The translations under genes were made by a program, and so were the position numbers. A stretch of 64,000 nt of DNA from Rhodobacteraceae bacterium UBA1943 (GTDB taxonomy: Bacteria; Pseudomonadota; Alphaproteobacteria; Rhodobacterales; Rhodobacteraceae): positions 62,001 through 126,000 of the forward strand of contig DDEX01000051.1 in NCBI GenBank assembly GCA_002336845.1. Reading direction: 5' to 3'. Below the pieces are notes generated by a model, which was not told where the DNA came from, ran no database searches, and saw only the letters and a list, made by a program, of their open reading frames with translations. Below, one piece after another: positions 1 to 10,760 of this stretch. Numbering within the stretch: the first letter of the stretch is position 1; every line of letters starts with the position of its first letter.

Positions 1-1
1 T

Positions 2-382
2 CAGCTTGCGCTTTCCGCGCTGGAGCGGATCTATCCTGACGTTGACATCCGCAGCCACATCCGTGGCAATCCCATCTGTGTAAGCTGGGAGGCGGATGAG
101 AACTTCCTTGGTGGCTTCAAGGGCGCGCTGCCGGGTCATTATCGCTATAACCACCGCATGTACGGGCATTTCATGCAGCAGGACATGCCCACCGAGCAGC
201 GCGGCATCTTCCTGGCAGGGGATGGCATAAGCTGGACACCCGCCTGGGTGGAAGGCGCCGTGCAAACCGCCCTCAACGCGGTCTGGGGCATCATGTCCCA
301 TATGCAGGGCGCAAGCCCCCTGGAAAATCCCGGCCCTGGTGACCTTTGGCCAGAACTTGGCCCCATGGCCCTGCCGGATTGA
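2..382 (+). CDS. Flavin-dependent amine oxidase, C-terminal fragment
   Basis: An open frame enters from the left edge and stops at 380-382, giving the last 126 residues of a protein whose start lies outside the window. The C-terminal part carries the FAD-binding signature GIFLAGDGISWTPAW followed by VEGAVQTALNAVW, which is typical of flavin monoamine oxidases and of the tryptophan 2-monooxygenase subgroup. These enzymes oxidatively deaminate or decarboxylate amines and amino acids. The substrate cannot be told from this fragment. The family call is firm, the subgroup is inference. Confidence 0.75.
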   Translation, partial: QLALSALERIYPDVDIRSHIRGNPICVSWEADENFLGGFKGALPGHYRYNHRMYGHFMQQDMPTEQRGIFLAGDGISWTPAWVEGAVQTALNAVWGIMSHMQGASPLENPGPGDLWPELGPMALPD

Positions 383-423
383 CAAAGCTGGGGCCTGCGT
401 CGCGACAGGAAACAAGCTTCGGA

Positions 424-918
424 TCATGCTGAACGGATCGGCAACTCTCTTTCGGGGGGCGCGGGGGAGAATGTTTCGGGGCCGCCCCGGCACGATTCGC
501 CCCTGACCTGCCCCCCGAAACATCCTGCTGTGGTGCACCCTTGCGCTGCGCCGTGACATGCACGAGCTGGGCTGTTCTCTGGTCTCCGCCCCGGCACCCT
601 TGTCGGGCTCCGCCGCGAGTGGGTCAGGCTCGATGCGAGGAACATCTCCATCCCGAAGATGACGTCAGGCCGCGCCTTCAACCTCCCCCTGTTGGAGAGG
701 ATGCCGCTTTCGGTGAGGATGCCTGCATCAACGAATTCTTTGATCGCGCGCTTGACCGAGAAGTCGCCCAACTCGGTATGCGCTGCGATGGTGCCCTTGG
801 AACACCAAATGCCCGACCCGTCATTACTGGCCTTGTCTGCCAAGAACATGATGATCGGCTTGTGAACCGGGCGACCAAACCGCCGCCCAGCGCACATGTT
901 TGTAACGCGCCAGCTCAT
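424..918 (-). pseudogene. Winged-helix DNA-binding protein relic, probably decayed
   Basis: Residues 1-75 of this 164-residue frame look like a real winged-helix domain (FLADKASNDGSGIW, SKGTIAAHTELGDFSVKRA, EFVDAGILTESG), like the N-terminal domain of accessory replication or phage proteins common in Rhodobacterales. After about residue 75 the expected wing is lost and the tail is low-complexity Pro/Arg/Gly sequence with no family resemblance, suggesting a frameshift or truncation. It lies just beyond the 3' end of tRNA-Arg, a usual integration site, so I read it as debris of an old mobile element. It could instead be a short functional DNA-binding protein. Confidence 0.4.
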
Positions 919-1054
919 AGCGCGGCTCCTGCTTTACAGGCGAAGGCCGCGCACAGCGCCAGGGAAGATCGTTATCGCGCTCATCAGGCATAGAGCAGTT
1001 TGGAAGAACATTCCGCGAATCGCAGGACGCGCTTTGTACGGGAACTGTACGAAT

Positions 1055-1069
1055 GTTCTCGCGTCGTTC
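1055..1069. promoter_or_regulatory. Candidate LexA box (GTTC-N7-GTTC)
   Basis: GTTC at 1055-1058 and GTTC at 1066-1069 are separated by exactly seven bases, the direct-repeat form known for alphaproteobacterial LexA. It lies between the winged-helix relic (starts at 918, minus strand) and tRNA-Arg. An 8-bp inverted repeat (GAACATTC at 1006-1013, GAATGTTC at 1051-1058) overlaps it. No SOS gene is recognisable beside it, so it may be a leftover of a lost element or a chance match. Confidence 0.35.
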
Positions 1070-1154
1070 TTCGTATTCGTACGCATAAAGCTGCAAAATC
1101 AACAGGACGCCGCAGGCACCGATGCCAATAACCGTTGATTTATCTTGATTTTGC

Positions 1155-1230
1155 TGGCGACCCCGGCAGGACTTGAACCTGCAACCTTCCCCTTAGGAGG
1201 GGGACGCTCTATCCGTTGAGCTACGAGGCC
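1155..1230 (-). tRNA. tRNA-Arg (anticodon CCT)
   Basis: The reverse complement folds as a 76-nt cloverleaf. The 7-bp acceptor stem pairs GGCCTCG with CGGGGTC (two G-U pairs), the anticodon stem is TCCCC/GGGGA around loop CTCCTAA, and the T-arm has the usual GGTTCAAGTCC-type loop. The encoded 3' end is CCA. The anticodon at loop positions 3-5 is CCT, reading the AGG arginine codon. The frame of the downstream lacI-type gene runs back into this tRNA, which rules out an upstream start for that gene. Confidence 0.95.
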
Positions 1231-1407
1231 TTCCAAAGGCGTTTTGCCCCGGATCGGATGGCAAGGCAACGGGTCAAACCGGACTGCCGCGCGATTCCCA
1301 TGCGCCATCGCCCGGATGGTGGGACCGCAGGGATGGACAAGCCGGGTTTTGCCGCTAACATTGGCAAAGCCTTCGGTTTGAGGCATTGCTTTCAGGACAG
1401 TCAACAA

Positions 1408-2445
1408 GTGACCAAACCCTCCGGTTTCGACCCCCGCCGCCCCCTGACGCTTCGCGATGTGTCCGAAGCCTCCGGTGTCAGCGAGATGACGGTCAGCCGG
1501 GTGTTGCGCAATCGGGGGGATGTGTCCGAAACGACGCGTGAAAAGGTGCTGGCCGCAGCCCGAGCCCTTGGTTATGTGCCCAACAAGATCGCCGGGGCAT
1601 TGGCCAGCCAGCGGGTCAATCTGGTCGGCGTGGTTATCCCGTCACTCTCGAACATGGTCTTCCCAGAGGTGATGACGGGCATCTCCGAGGTGCTGGAAGA
1701 TACCGGCCTGCAACCCGTGGTGGGGGTGTCGAACTATTCGCCCGATCGGGAAGAGGCTGTCCTTTACGAAATGCTGAGCTGGCGGCCCTCTGGCCTGATC
1801 ATTGCCGGGCTGGAACATACCCCTGCGTCCCGCGCCATGCTGGCGCAGGCGGGCATTCCCATCGTCGAGATCATGGACATCGACGGAGAGCCGGTGGATT
1901 CCGCCGTTGGCATTTCTCATCGCCGCGCCGGTCGCCAGATGGCCGAGGCGATCATTGCGGCCGGCTATCGCCGCATTGCCTTCATGGGCACCCAGATGCC
2001 CAACGACCACCGCGCCCGCAAACGGCTGGAAGGGTTCGAGGATGCGCTGGCCAAGGCTGGCCTGACACTCGTGGACCGAGAGTTCTATTCGGGCGGATCG
2101 GCATTGCTGAAAGGCCGCGAGATGACCGAGGCGGTTCTTAGCCGTAATCCAGATGTCGATTTTCTGTACTACTCCAACGACATGATCGGCGCGGGTGGCT
2201 TGCTTTACTGCCTTGATAAGGGGCTGGACGTGCCGGGCAAGATCGGGCTGGCCGGCTTCAACGGCGTTGAGCTGCTGGATGGTCTGCCGCGCAAACTGGC
2301 CACGATGGATGCCTGCCGGTTGGAGATCGGACGCAAGGCCGCGGAAATCATCGCGGGCAAGGGTCACGACGGCATCATCGGCGGCGAGGTGCTGGAGTTG
2401 TTCCCGACCTTGGAGCCGGGCGATACGATCCGCAAAGCGCCGTGA
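1408..2445 (+). CDS. LacI-family transcriptional regulator (GntR/gluconate-repressor-like)
   Basis: Encodes about 345 residues. The helix-turn-helix is at residues 15-34 (LRDVSEASGVSEMTVSRVL), the hinge helix near 58-67 (PNKIAGALAS), and a periplasmic-binding-protein-like sugar domain fills the rest, ending in GEVLELFPTLEPGDTIRK. The overall pattern resembles the gluconate repressor branch, but the effector is inferred. The frame extends upstream into tRNA-Arg, so I place the start at GTG 1408, preceded by AGGA at 1394-1397. No sugar operon is adjacent; the targets are probably elsewhere. Confidence 0.85.
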   Translation: MTKPSGFDPRRPLTLRDVSEASGVSEMTVSRVLRNRGDVSETTREKVLAAARALGYVPNKIAGALASQRVNLVGVVIPSLSNMVFPEVMTGISEVLEDTGLQPVVGVSNYSPDREEAVLYEMLSWRPSGLIIAGLEHTPASRAMLAQAGIPIVEIMDIDGEPVDSAVGISHRRAGRQMAEAIIAAGYRRIAFMGTQMPNDHRARKRLEGFEDALAKAGLTLVDREFYSGGSALLKGREMTEAVLSRNPDVDFLYYSNDMIGAGGLLYCLDKGLDVPGKIGLAGFNGVELLDGLPRKLATMDACRLEIGRKAAEIIAGKGHDGIIGGEVLELFPTLEPGDTIRKAP

Positions 2446-2493
2446 TCCAAACCGGCGGAACGGGCGTATATATCTCGTCCAAGGAGGATCGCC

Positions 2494-5087
<2,594 letters not shown>

Positions 5088-5146
5088 TCATGCACCAGTT
5101 GAACTGCGATCCCCACCCCGCTAGACAGCCCGAAAAGGATGCGTCG

Positions 5147-5611
5147 ATGCCCGAACTTTTCGCCTATACAGACGGAGCTTGCTCGGGCAATCCCGGACCC
5201 GGCGGCTGGGGCGTGCTGATGATCGCGCGGGAAGGTGGCGCGGTCGTCAAAGAACGCGAGTTGAACGGCGGAGAGCCGCAGACCACCAACAACCGGATGG
5301 AGCTGATGGCCGCGATTTCGGCGCTGGAGGCGCTGAACCGCCCGGTCGAGATTACCATCGTCACCGACAGCGCCTATGTGAAGAATGGCGTGACCGAGTG
5401 GATTCACGGCTGGAAGCGCAATGGCTGGCGCACCGCCAGCAAAGACCCGGTGAAGAATGCCGAGTTGTGGCAACGGCTTGAAGCCGCGCAATCGCGCCAC
5501 AAGGTAGCGTGGCGCTGGATCAAAGGTCACGCCGGCCACGCCGAAAACGAACGTGCAGACGCCCTGGCGCGGGCGGGCATGGCGCCCTACAAGCCGGGCG
5601 CTGCCGGATGA
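5147..5611 (+). CDS. rnhA: Ribonuclease HI
   Basis: 154 residues; cleaves the RNA strand of RNA-DNA hybrids during replication and repair. All catalytic positions are visible: Asp9 ([11 protein letters not shown]), Glu52 ([10 protein letters not shown]), Asp74 (VTDSAYV), and His128/Asp138 in [16 protein letters not shown]. Length equals the usual bacterial enzyme. The start at 5147 gives the canonical [10 protein letters not shown] opening and has an AAAGGA-like site upstream; the longer frame adds an unlikely tail. It overlaps the next gene by ATGA. Confidence 0.95.
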   Translation: MPELFAYTDGACSGNPGPGGWGVLMIAREGGAVVKERELNGGEPQTTNNRMELMAAISALEALNRPVEITIVTDSAYVKNGVTEWIHGWKRNGWRTASKDPVKNAELWQRLEAAQSRHKVAWRWIKGHAGHAENERADALARAGMAPYKPGAAG

Positions 5612-6243
5612 TCCCCGGGCTTGCCAGCGCGCTCGATTACGGATCGGTGGCAGTCTTTGCCCTGACCGGCGCCCTGGTTGCCAGCCGGTCGCAGCTCGAT
5701 ATCGTGGGCTTTGTCTTCATTGCCTGCCTGACGGCCGTCGGCGGCGGCACGCTGCGCGATGTCATTCTTGACCGACCTCCGCTGTGGATTGCCGATCCAG
5801 CACTGCTGGCCGTGGCCGCGGGGGCGGCCATTCTGGTGTTTTTCACCGCGCATCTTCTGGAAAGCCGCTATCGCACGCTGGAATGGCTGGATGCCTTTGC
5901 GCTGGCTGTCGCCGTTCCCGCCGGTGTGGCGGCCGCAGTTGAAGCGGGGCAGTCCGGCCCGGTGGTTCTGGTGATGGGCATGATCACGGGCTGCATGGGG
6001 GGCCTGTTGCGCGATGTGGTCTGCAATGAGGTGCCGCTGGTGCTGAAGCAAGGCGAGCTTTACGTCACCTGCGCCCTTGCCGGGGCGCTGGCGGCGGTTC
6101 TGGGTGGCCAGGTCGGACTGCCACAAAGCGCCGCCCTCATCCTGTGCAGCCTTGTCACGCTGATCCTGCGCACGGGCAGCCTTGCCCTTGGCTGGCGGTT
6201 GCCGGTCTATCGCCCGCGGCCACCGCAGCAGCCAAAACGCTAG
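5608..6243 (+). CDS. TRIC / UPF0126 (YicG-like) membrane protein
   Basis: 211 residues with about seven hydrophobic segments and the two repeated UPF0126 halves, marked by [14 protein letters not shown] (first half) and [16 protein letters not shown] (second half). The family is related to trimeric intracellular cation channels; a transport role in bacteria is inferred. The start ATG overlaps the rnhA stop (ATGA), so the two are cotranscribed. The 3' end overlaps that of the convergent FkbM gene by 4 nt. Confidence 0.85.
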   Translation: MIPGLASALDYGSVAVFALTGALVASRSQLDIVGFVFIACLTAVGGGTLRDVILDRPPLWIADPALLAVAAGAAILVFFTAHLLESRYRTLEWLDAFALAVAVPAGVAAAVEAGQSGPVVLVMGMITGCMGGLLRDVVCNEVPLVLKQGELYVTCALAGALAAVLGGQVGLPQSAALILCSLVTLILRTGSLALGWRLPVYRPRPPQQPKR

Positions 6244-6941
6244 ATCCAGTCCAGATTGACCCTTCCCGCCGGGTATTTTTCGGCAAAGCCTTCGCGGATG
6301 GCACGGTAACGCTCTCGAAGGTCACGAAACTTGCGCTCGTGGGTTTCGGCCACCAGGCAACGGACATGGGCAAAAAGGCCCTCGGCATCCATCTGCTCCA
6401 GAATCTCCAACTCTGCGCCCTCGATGTCCATTTTGACAAAGGCGATGCCGCCACGCTCTGCCGCTTTTTCGCGTACCAGAGTGGGAAAGTCGATCAGGGG
6501 CACCTCAACCGAATTCGCCGTGTCAATACGCCGGCCACCATCCAGAATCGTGCTTTTGACCGAGGCCCCGGTGGGGTTGTCGACAAAATTGTCCGCCCGC
6601 ATCAGCCGCACGGTGCCAGACCCCACACCGACGGCGGCATTGACCAGCGTGACATTCGCCACATCCGCAAATTTCTCCTGCAAGGTGGCAAAGGCAAAGG
6701 GGTCAGGCTCATAGGCGATCACATCGGCCCCGGTCGCGGCCAGTACCACCGTCACCACCCCCATGTTCGCTCCGCAATCCATCACCAGATCACCGGGGCG
6801 CAGCATGGCGCAGACCCCCGCCAGAAACCCCTCGGCACTGGCCTTGCGCAGATTGCGCTTCTGCCGCCGGATCAGCGCCTCCGCCTTCAGCTCGGCCGTG
6901 CTTTTGGCGGCCTCGGGCCGCGTGGGTTCGCTGTGATCCAC
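6240..6941 (-). CDS. FkbM-family SAM-dependent methyltransferase
   Basis: 233 residues. A SAM-binding Rossmann fold opens with VMDCGANMGVVTVVL and VIAYEPDP. The family hallmark FVKMDIEGAELEILEQM follows. FkbM enzymes O-methylate sugars or secondary metabolites, and beside glycosyltransferases sugar methylation is the likely role. I choose GTG 6941 because GGAGGAAT lies just upstream; the 5' part of the longest frame only overlaps the upstream gene. It sits 1 nt after that gene's stop, so translational coupling is expected. Confidence 0.85.
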   Translation of the reverse strand: MDHSEPTRPEAAKSTAELKAEALIRRQKRNLRKASAEGFLAGVCAMLRPGDLVMDCGANMGVVTVVLAATGADVIAYEPDPFAFATLQEKFADVANVTLVNAAVGVGSGTVRLMRADNFVDNPTGASVKSTILDGGRRIDTANSVEVPLIDFPTLVREKAAERGGIAFVKMDIEGAELEILEQMDAEGLFAHVRCLVAETHERKFRDLRERYRAIREGFAEKYPAGRVNLDWI

Positions 6942-6942
6942 C

Positions 6943-7770
6943 TTATTCCTCCAGCGCCTTTGCCGGGTCCACGCCCTCAACCGTGCACATCCGTGCGGCA
7001 TAGGAATTTGGCAGCGGCACATTCTTGCGCCACCAGGGTTTGGTGCCGTTGGTGTAAAGGTGAACCGACAGCGTGTTGTCGGTGAAATGCCCTTCAACCC
7101 GGCCATAGGGGTCATAGAACACATCGTTCAACTGGAAGGGCACCGGATAGAGGTAATCCGGCGTCAGGGCCTTTTCGTAATCGCCGGTCTGCTGGGCAAA
7201 CCAGGTGAAGGCTTGCGGACCAAAGGCCGTGCGTTCGGCATTATAGATGCGCACCGCCTGCGGCAGGCTTGTATCCTGCTTTTCAATCTTCTTGCGCTGC
7301 TGCTTGTTGAACCATGCCGGGGCGGCAGGCAGGTTTTCGTAATAGTCCAACAACTGCGCCATCAACTCGCCCCCCTTCGGGATGTAAACCACCCCGCAGT
7401 TCAGCGCCCCTCGAAAACCGTGACCCGCGAAGATGTGGGTCATCTCATCAGGGAACGGCTTGTGGCAATAGGCGTCGCAGTCGATCCATACGGCATCGGT
7501 CGCCTGGATCATCTTGTAGCGGAACACATTGGACAGGAAGGATTCCGAGGTCTGCCGCACGATATCCATGTCGATCTTCATGATGTCGCTGGCCGGCCGC
7601 ACCGTAACCCCCTCGGGCACATTCGTCACGGTATCGGTGCAATATAGCGTGGTCGGATGTCCCTGGCGCACATGGCTCAACAGACAGATCTGGTTCAGGT
7701 AATGCAGCCTTTCGCCAATCCAAAGCGAGGCGACGGGGCGGCGGACGGGGTTTGCAGAGGGTGTGGGCAT
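6943..7770 (-). CDS. Glycosyltransferase (DXD-type, sugar-binding region family)
   Basis: 275 residues. It opens with SLWIGERLHYLNQICLLS, a pattern of GT32-like or capsular sugar transferases, and has a DXD-type metal and nucleotide-sugar motif in AVWIDCDAYCHK. Near the C-terminus, SVHLYTNGTKPWWRK resembles the usual late histidine region. No membrane segment is seen, so it is probably cytosolic or peripheral. ATG 7770 is chosen because GAGAG precedes it and the protein aligns from there; the upstream extension overlaps the neighbour. It is the middle gene of a three-gene minus-strand operon. Confidence 0.75.
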   Translation of the reverse strand: MPTPSANPVRRPVASLWIGERLHYLNQICLLSHVRQGHPTTLYCTDTVTNVPEGVTVRPASDIMKIDMDIVRQTSESFLSNVFRYKMIQATDAVWIDCDAYCHKPFPDEMTHIFAGHGFRGALNCGVVYIPKGGELMAQLLDYYENLPAAPAWFNKQQRKKIEKQDTSLPQAVRIYNAERTAFGPQAFTWFAQQTGDYEKALTPDYLYPVPFQLNDVFYDPYGRVEGHFTDNTLSVHLYTNGTKPWWRKNVPLPNSYAARMCTVEGVDPAKALEE

Positions 7771-7798
7771 CTTGGGCTCTCTTTCACAGGCAAAAAGG

Positions 7799-9745
7799 TC
7801 AGGCGTCGGGCGCGTCGTCTGGCTCGGCATCGGGCACGGAGGAAAAGCCAAGCGCAACGGTTGGCGGCAAGTCGAAATCGGGCCGGTAGCCAAGCGCCAT
7901 GAGCAGTTCAGCCACGCGACCAAGTTGCCCGTTCCAGCGCTCAACCAGCCGTCCGGTCAACAAAATCTGCGCCGGACCCGGCAGCGGCAATTCGGGCAGC
8001 AGCGATAACAGCAGCTCGGGCGAAAGCAGCGGGTCCGATAAAATCAGCGTTGCGGGCCGGTGCAGGCGCAACCAATCGATCACGGCCTCTTGCGTCAAGG
8101 GCGCATCCAGCATTTGAAACTTCGGGCCAATGGCGCGCGCGCTTTGGTTACACAGCCGCAGCATCACATTTCGGAATGAATGTTCGCTTTCCTGCGCAAC
8201 CACCGTCACATCGCCACGCGTATTGGCCAAATTGGCCGCAAGAAACCCCTCTGCCGCACCGACGAACAGGACCTTACCGCCCTTTGGCACGATCTGCGGC
8301 AGCTTTCGCGCCAGAATGCGCTGAAATTTCCCCTTTCGGATCAGAAGCATAGCCAGAGGCGAAAACAACCTCATGTCCAGAGGCACCTGAACCCGATGGT
8401 TCGCGACATATTCCATGGGCAGGTCAGAATCGGTATCCAGCGGACCCGGCAGGTATAAAACCTCGGGCTCCTGCTCTTTCGCCTCTGCCAGCTTTTCCTT
8501 GCGCGCAGCCCGGGCCTTCAGCCCGCGCTGCTTTTCGACATCCGACATCAGAGCCGCGATCTTTTCCTTGTCTCGGGCGACCGGGGGTTTGGCCACGATC
8601 TGCGACAGTGGCACCTGACTGGCACGAGCCAGATCGGCAACCAACGTGTGATAGGCTTCGGTCTGGCGCAACTCGGCCAGCCGGGCCTCGGCACGCTCTA
8701 CCGCAGCAAAATGCAGCCGATTAAGCACCGGATCTTGCAGCAACTGAGTAATCAAGACATCGCGCTGCGGTTTATAACGCAGCATGGTTTCGTCGCGCAC
8801 CTCGTTGCGGTCCTGCAAGCTCCAGTAATCGCTGTTGTATTTGTCTTTCTTGTTGTTCACATTTCCGCGCATCTTGCGGATGGCATAGCTGTCCACCGAC
8901 TTGACCGCATAATGGTTCAACTGGACCCAGTCATAGCCCACCGTGCGGGTAATCGACCGCCAGCCGCGAAACTTGAAGTAATCCTCCATCTCGCGGCCCG
9001 AACCGTTCAGCCATTTCACCTGATCAGGATAGTCGGTCTTGATCCAGCGGGTTTTCATCTTGGGTCGGTGGATGCCCAGCTTCCAGTGATCGGCATCGAA
9101 CCGGAACAGCGTCTTGACGCCCCAACCCTTGTTCCAGGTCTGCGGCGCGGCCATCAGATATTGCTCGCTGACAGGCGCGCGCGACCAATCGACCACTCCA
9201 CCAGAGCCAAAGATGCGCCATGTCACCACGATCCCGTTCGCGCCCTGCGCCACAGCCGCGCCGATCAGCCCATCCAGTTTGCCGTCACCATATGGGATCG
9301 ACAGGAACTCATCGGCATCAAACACCATCACCCAGTCAGATTGGCAGATGACCGGCTCTTGCTGCGCGTGGTTCAATGCCGATGGTTGCGGACGCAGCCC
9401 CTCGGGAATGACATTACGCCGATGGTGGCATAGACCCAGCTCCTCCAGCCGGATCAGCATGTCATCTGTGCCATCCGAACAATCGTTCGTATATACGACC
9501 AGATCGGTGAACCCCAACAGCAGATGATGGGCAACCCATTCGATCACATAGGGCCCCTCATCCTTCATCATCGAAACCGCCGTCACCTGACCATGCGGGC
9601 TAAGGTGACGTTTCAGGGCGAAATCGACCGTGCCCCAGATGTCCGATGCGCCACGCGGGCGGCGGATGTCCTGGGAAACCACCGGGTTGACGGCGCTCGC
9701 ATTTTTTCTGGGTTTTGCAGCCAAACTGTTCATCCCACGGCGCAT
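7799..9745 (-). CDS. GT2/GT92-like glycosyltransferase with C-terminal methyltransferase-like domain
   Basis: About 648 residues. The N-terminal half is a family 2/92-type transferase: VSMMKDEGPYVIEWVAHHLL, LVVYTNDCSDGT, and metal-binding VMVFDADEFLSIP. A Lys/Glu/Ala-rich linker follows (KIAALMSDVEKQRGLKARAA region, probably helical). The last third begins with GGKVLFVGAAEGFLAANLA, a Rossmann-like glycine motif resembling a SAM methyltransferase, but canonical catalytic residues are not evident. Start is uncertain: ATG 9745 has GGCAGG upstream and ATG 9733 is a shorter option. First gene of the minus-strand glycan operon. Confidence 0.72.
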   Translation of the reverse strand: MRRGMNSLAAKPRKNASAVNPVVSQDIRRPRGASDIWGTVDFALKRHLSPHGQVTAVSMMKDEGPYVIEWVAHHLLLGFTDLVVYTNDCSDGTDDMLIRLEELGLCHHRRNVIPEGLRPQPSALNHAQQEPVICQSDWVMVFDADEFLSIPYGDGKLDGLIGAAVAQGANGIVVTWRIFGSGGVVDWSRAPVSEQYLMAAPQTWNKGWGVKTLFRFDADHWKLGIHRPKMKTRWIKTDYPDQVKWLNGSGREMEDYFKFRGWRSITRTVGYDWVQLNHYAVKSVDSYAIRKMRGNVNNKKDKYNSDYWSLQDRNEVRDETMLRYKPQRDVLITQLLQDPVLNRLHFAAVERAEARLAELRQTEAYHTLVADLARASQVPLSQIVAKPPVARDKEKIAALMSDVEKQRGLKARAARKEKLAEAKEQEPEVLYLPGPLDTDSDLPMEYVANHRVQVPLDMRLFSPLAMLLIRKGKFQRILARKLPQIVPKGGKVLFVGAAEGFLAANLANTRGDVTVVAQESEHSFRNVMLRLCNQSARAIGPKFQMLDAPLTQEAVIDWLRLHRPATLILSDPLLSPELLLSLLPELPLPGPAQILLTGRLVERWNGQLGRVAELLMALGYRPDFDLPPTVALGFSSVPDAEPDDAPDA

Positions 9746-10041
9746 GAACCTGCCGCAGCCGTTTGCGAAGGCACGGCATTGCAAGGAAAATACGAAACAA
9801 AGCCCATTGTCAGGACTGCTACCACTTTGCTGATCCGCGACCGCAATTCGATCACGTTGCCACACTGCCTCGGACTGCTGCGAAGTTTCTTTCGCTTGTT
9901 TGCATGGAACTTAGGGCGCTGCGGCCAAGCCGGGCAAGCACAAAGCATGTATGCGCATAAATTGGATTCGGCGGTGACATTGCAACAACGAACCTCCATA
10001 CTGTTTACTAGAGCAGAACACCGGCCGATCAGAGCCGCAGG

Positions 10042-10760
10042 ATGGAACAGAGCGTGACCAACACGGCAGACGCCCCAGCAGATACCCGGATCATCGCAAC
10101 GGTCCACGGTGTCATGGTGCCGCAGTCGCCGTACATCGGCCCGACGATGGCGGAAAGCATCGTCAAAGGCCGCTATGAATGGCGCGGGATCGGCACTGGC
10201 CTTGTCGCTATACCCGAAGGTGCGCGCATTCTGGAAATGGGCGCAGGGCGGGTATCGTGGGGGCGATCATGGCCTTGAACCGCAAGCCCGCCGCCATGAT
10301 GTCGATCGAGGCGAACCCCAATCTTCTGCCGCAGATCAATGCTCTTTACCGGCTCAACAACCTTCAGGACTGCATTGCCCTGCGCCATTGCCCGGTATTT
10401 TCGCAGCCCAATCCGCCAGCCACGGCCGAATTCTTTGTTGCGGGCAATTTTCTCGGCTCGAGCCTCTTTGCCCCCGACAACAAGAGATCCAGGCCAGTGC
10501 AAGTTCCAATCATACCCTATGCGACCCCCAAGGCCGAGTTTCCCCATGACGTGCTGATGATGGATATCGAGGGTGCAGAGCTGGATTTTCTTCGCCATGC
10601 CGATCTGACGGGTATCAACCTGTTTTTGGCTGAGTTCCACCGCTCGATTCACGGGCGCGAAGGAATGCGCGGATGCCGCCATCTGCTGGACAAAGCCGGT
10701 TTTTCGATTGACGAAGAACTATCGCGCGTCGGTGTTTATGTCTGGCGGCGACGGGTGTGA
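10042..10760 (+). pseudogene. FkbM-family methyltransferase, frameshifted
   Basis: Two overlapping frames make one methyltransferase. The first (from ATG 10042) gives IPEGARILEMGAG; the second continues with GIVGAIMALNRKPA, EANPNLLPQINALY and MMDIEGAELDFLRHADL up to 10760. The break is at about 10245-10251, where adding one base restores the expected ILEMGAG-x-GIVGA motif. So either a one-base deletion has inactivated the gene or the base was lost in sequencing or assembly. The downstream half is well conserved, which favours a recent event or an error. The gene overlaps the next one by GTGA, as in an intact operon. Confidence 0.75.

Noticed and set aside
896..1138. 80-codon plus-strand frame covering the LexA-like site
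   Set aside because: No ribosome site and no protein-like pattern; it overlaps the relic gene.
1216..1407. Upstream extension of the LacI gene
   Set aside because: The extension begins inside tRNA-Arg and shows no LacI similarity; GTG 1408 has an AGGA site.
10240..10278. Programmed frameshift in the FkbM gene
   Set aside because: No slippery heptamer or downstream pseudoknot is apparent; a one-base loss explains it more simply.
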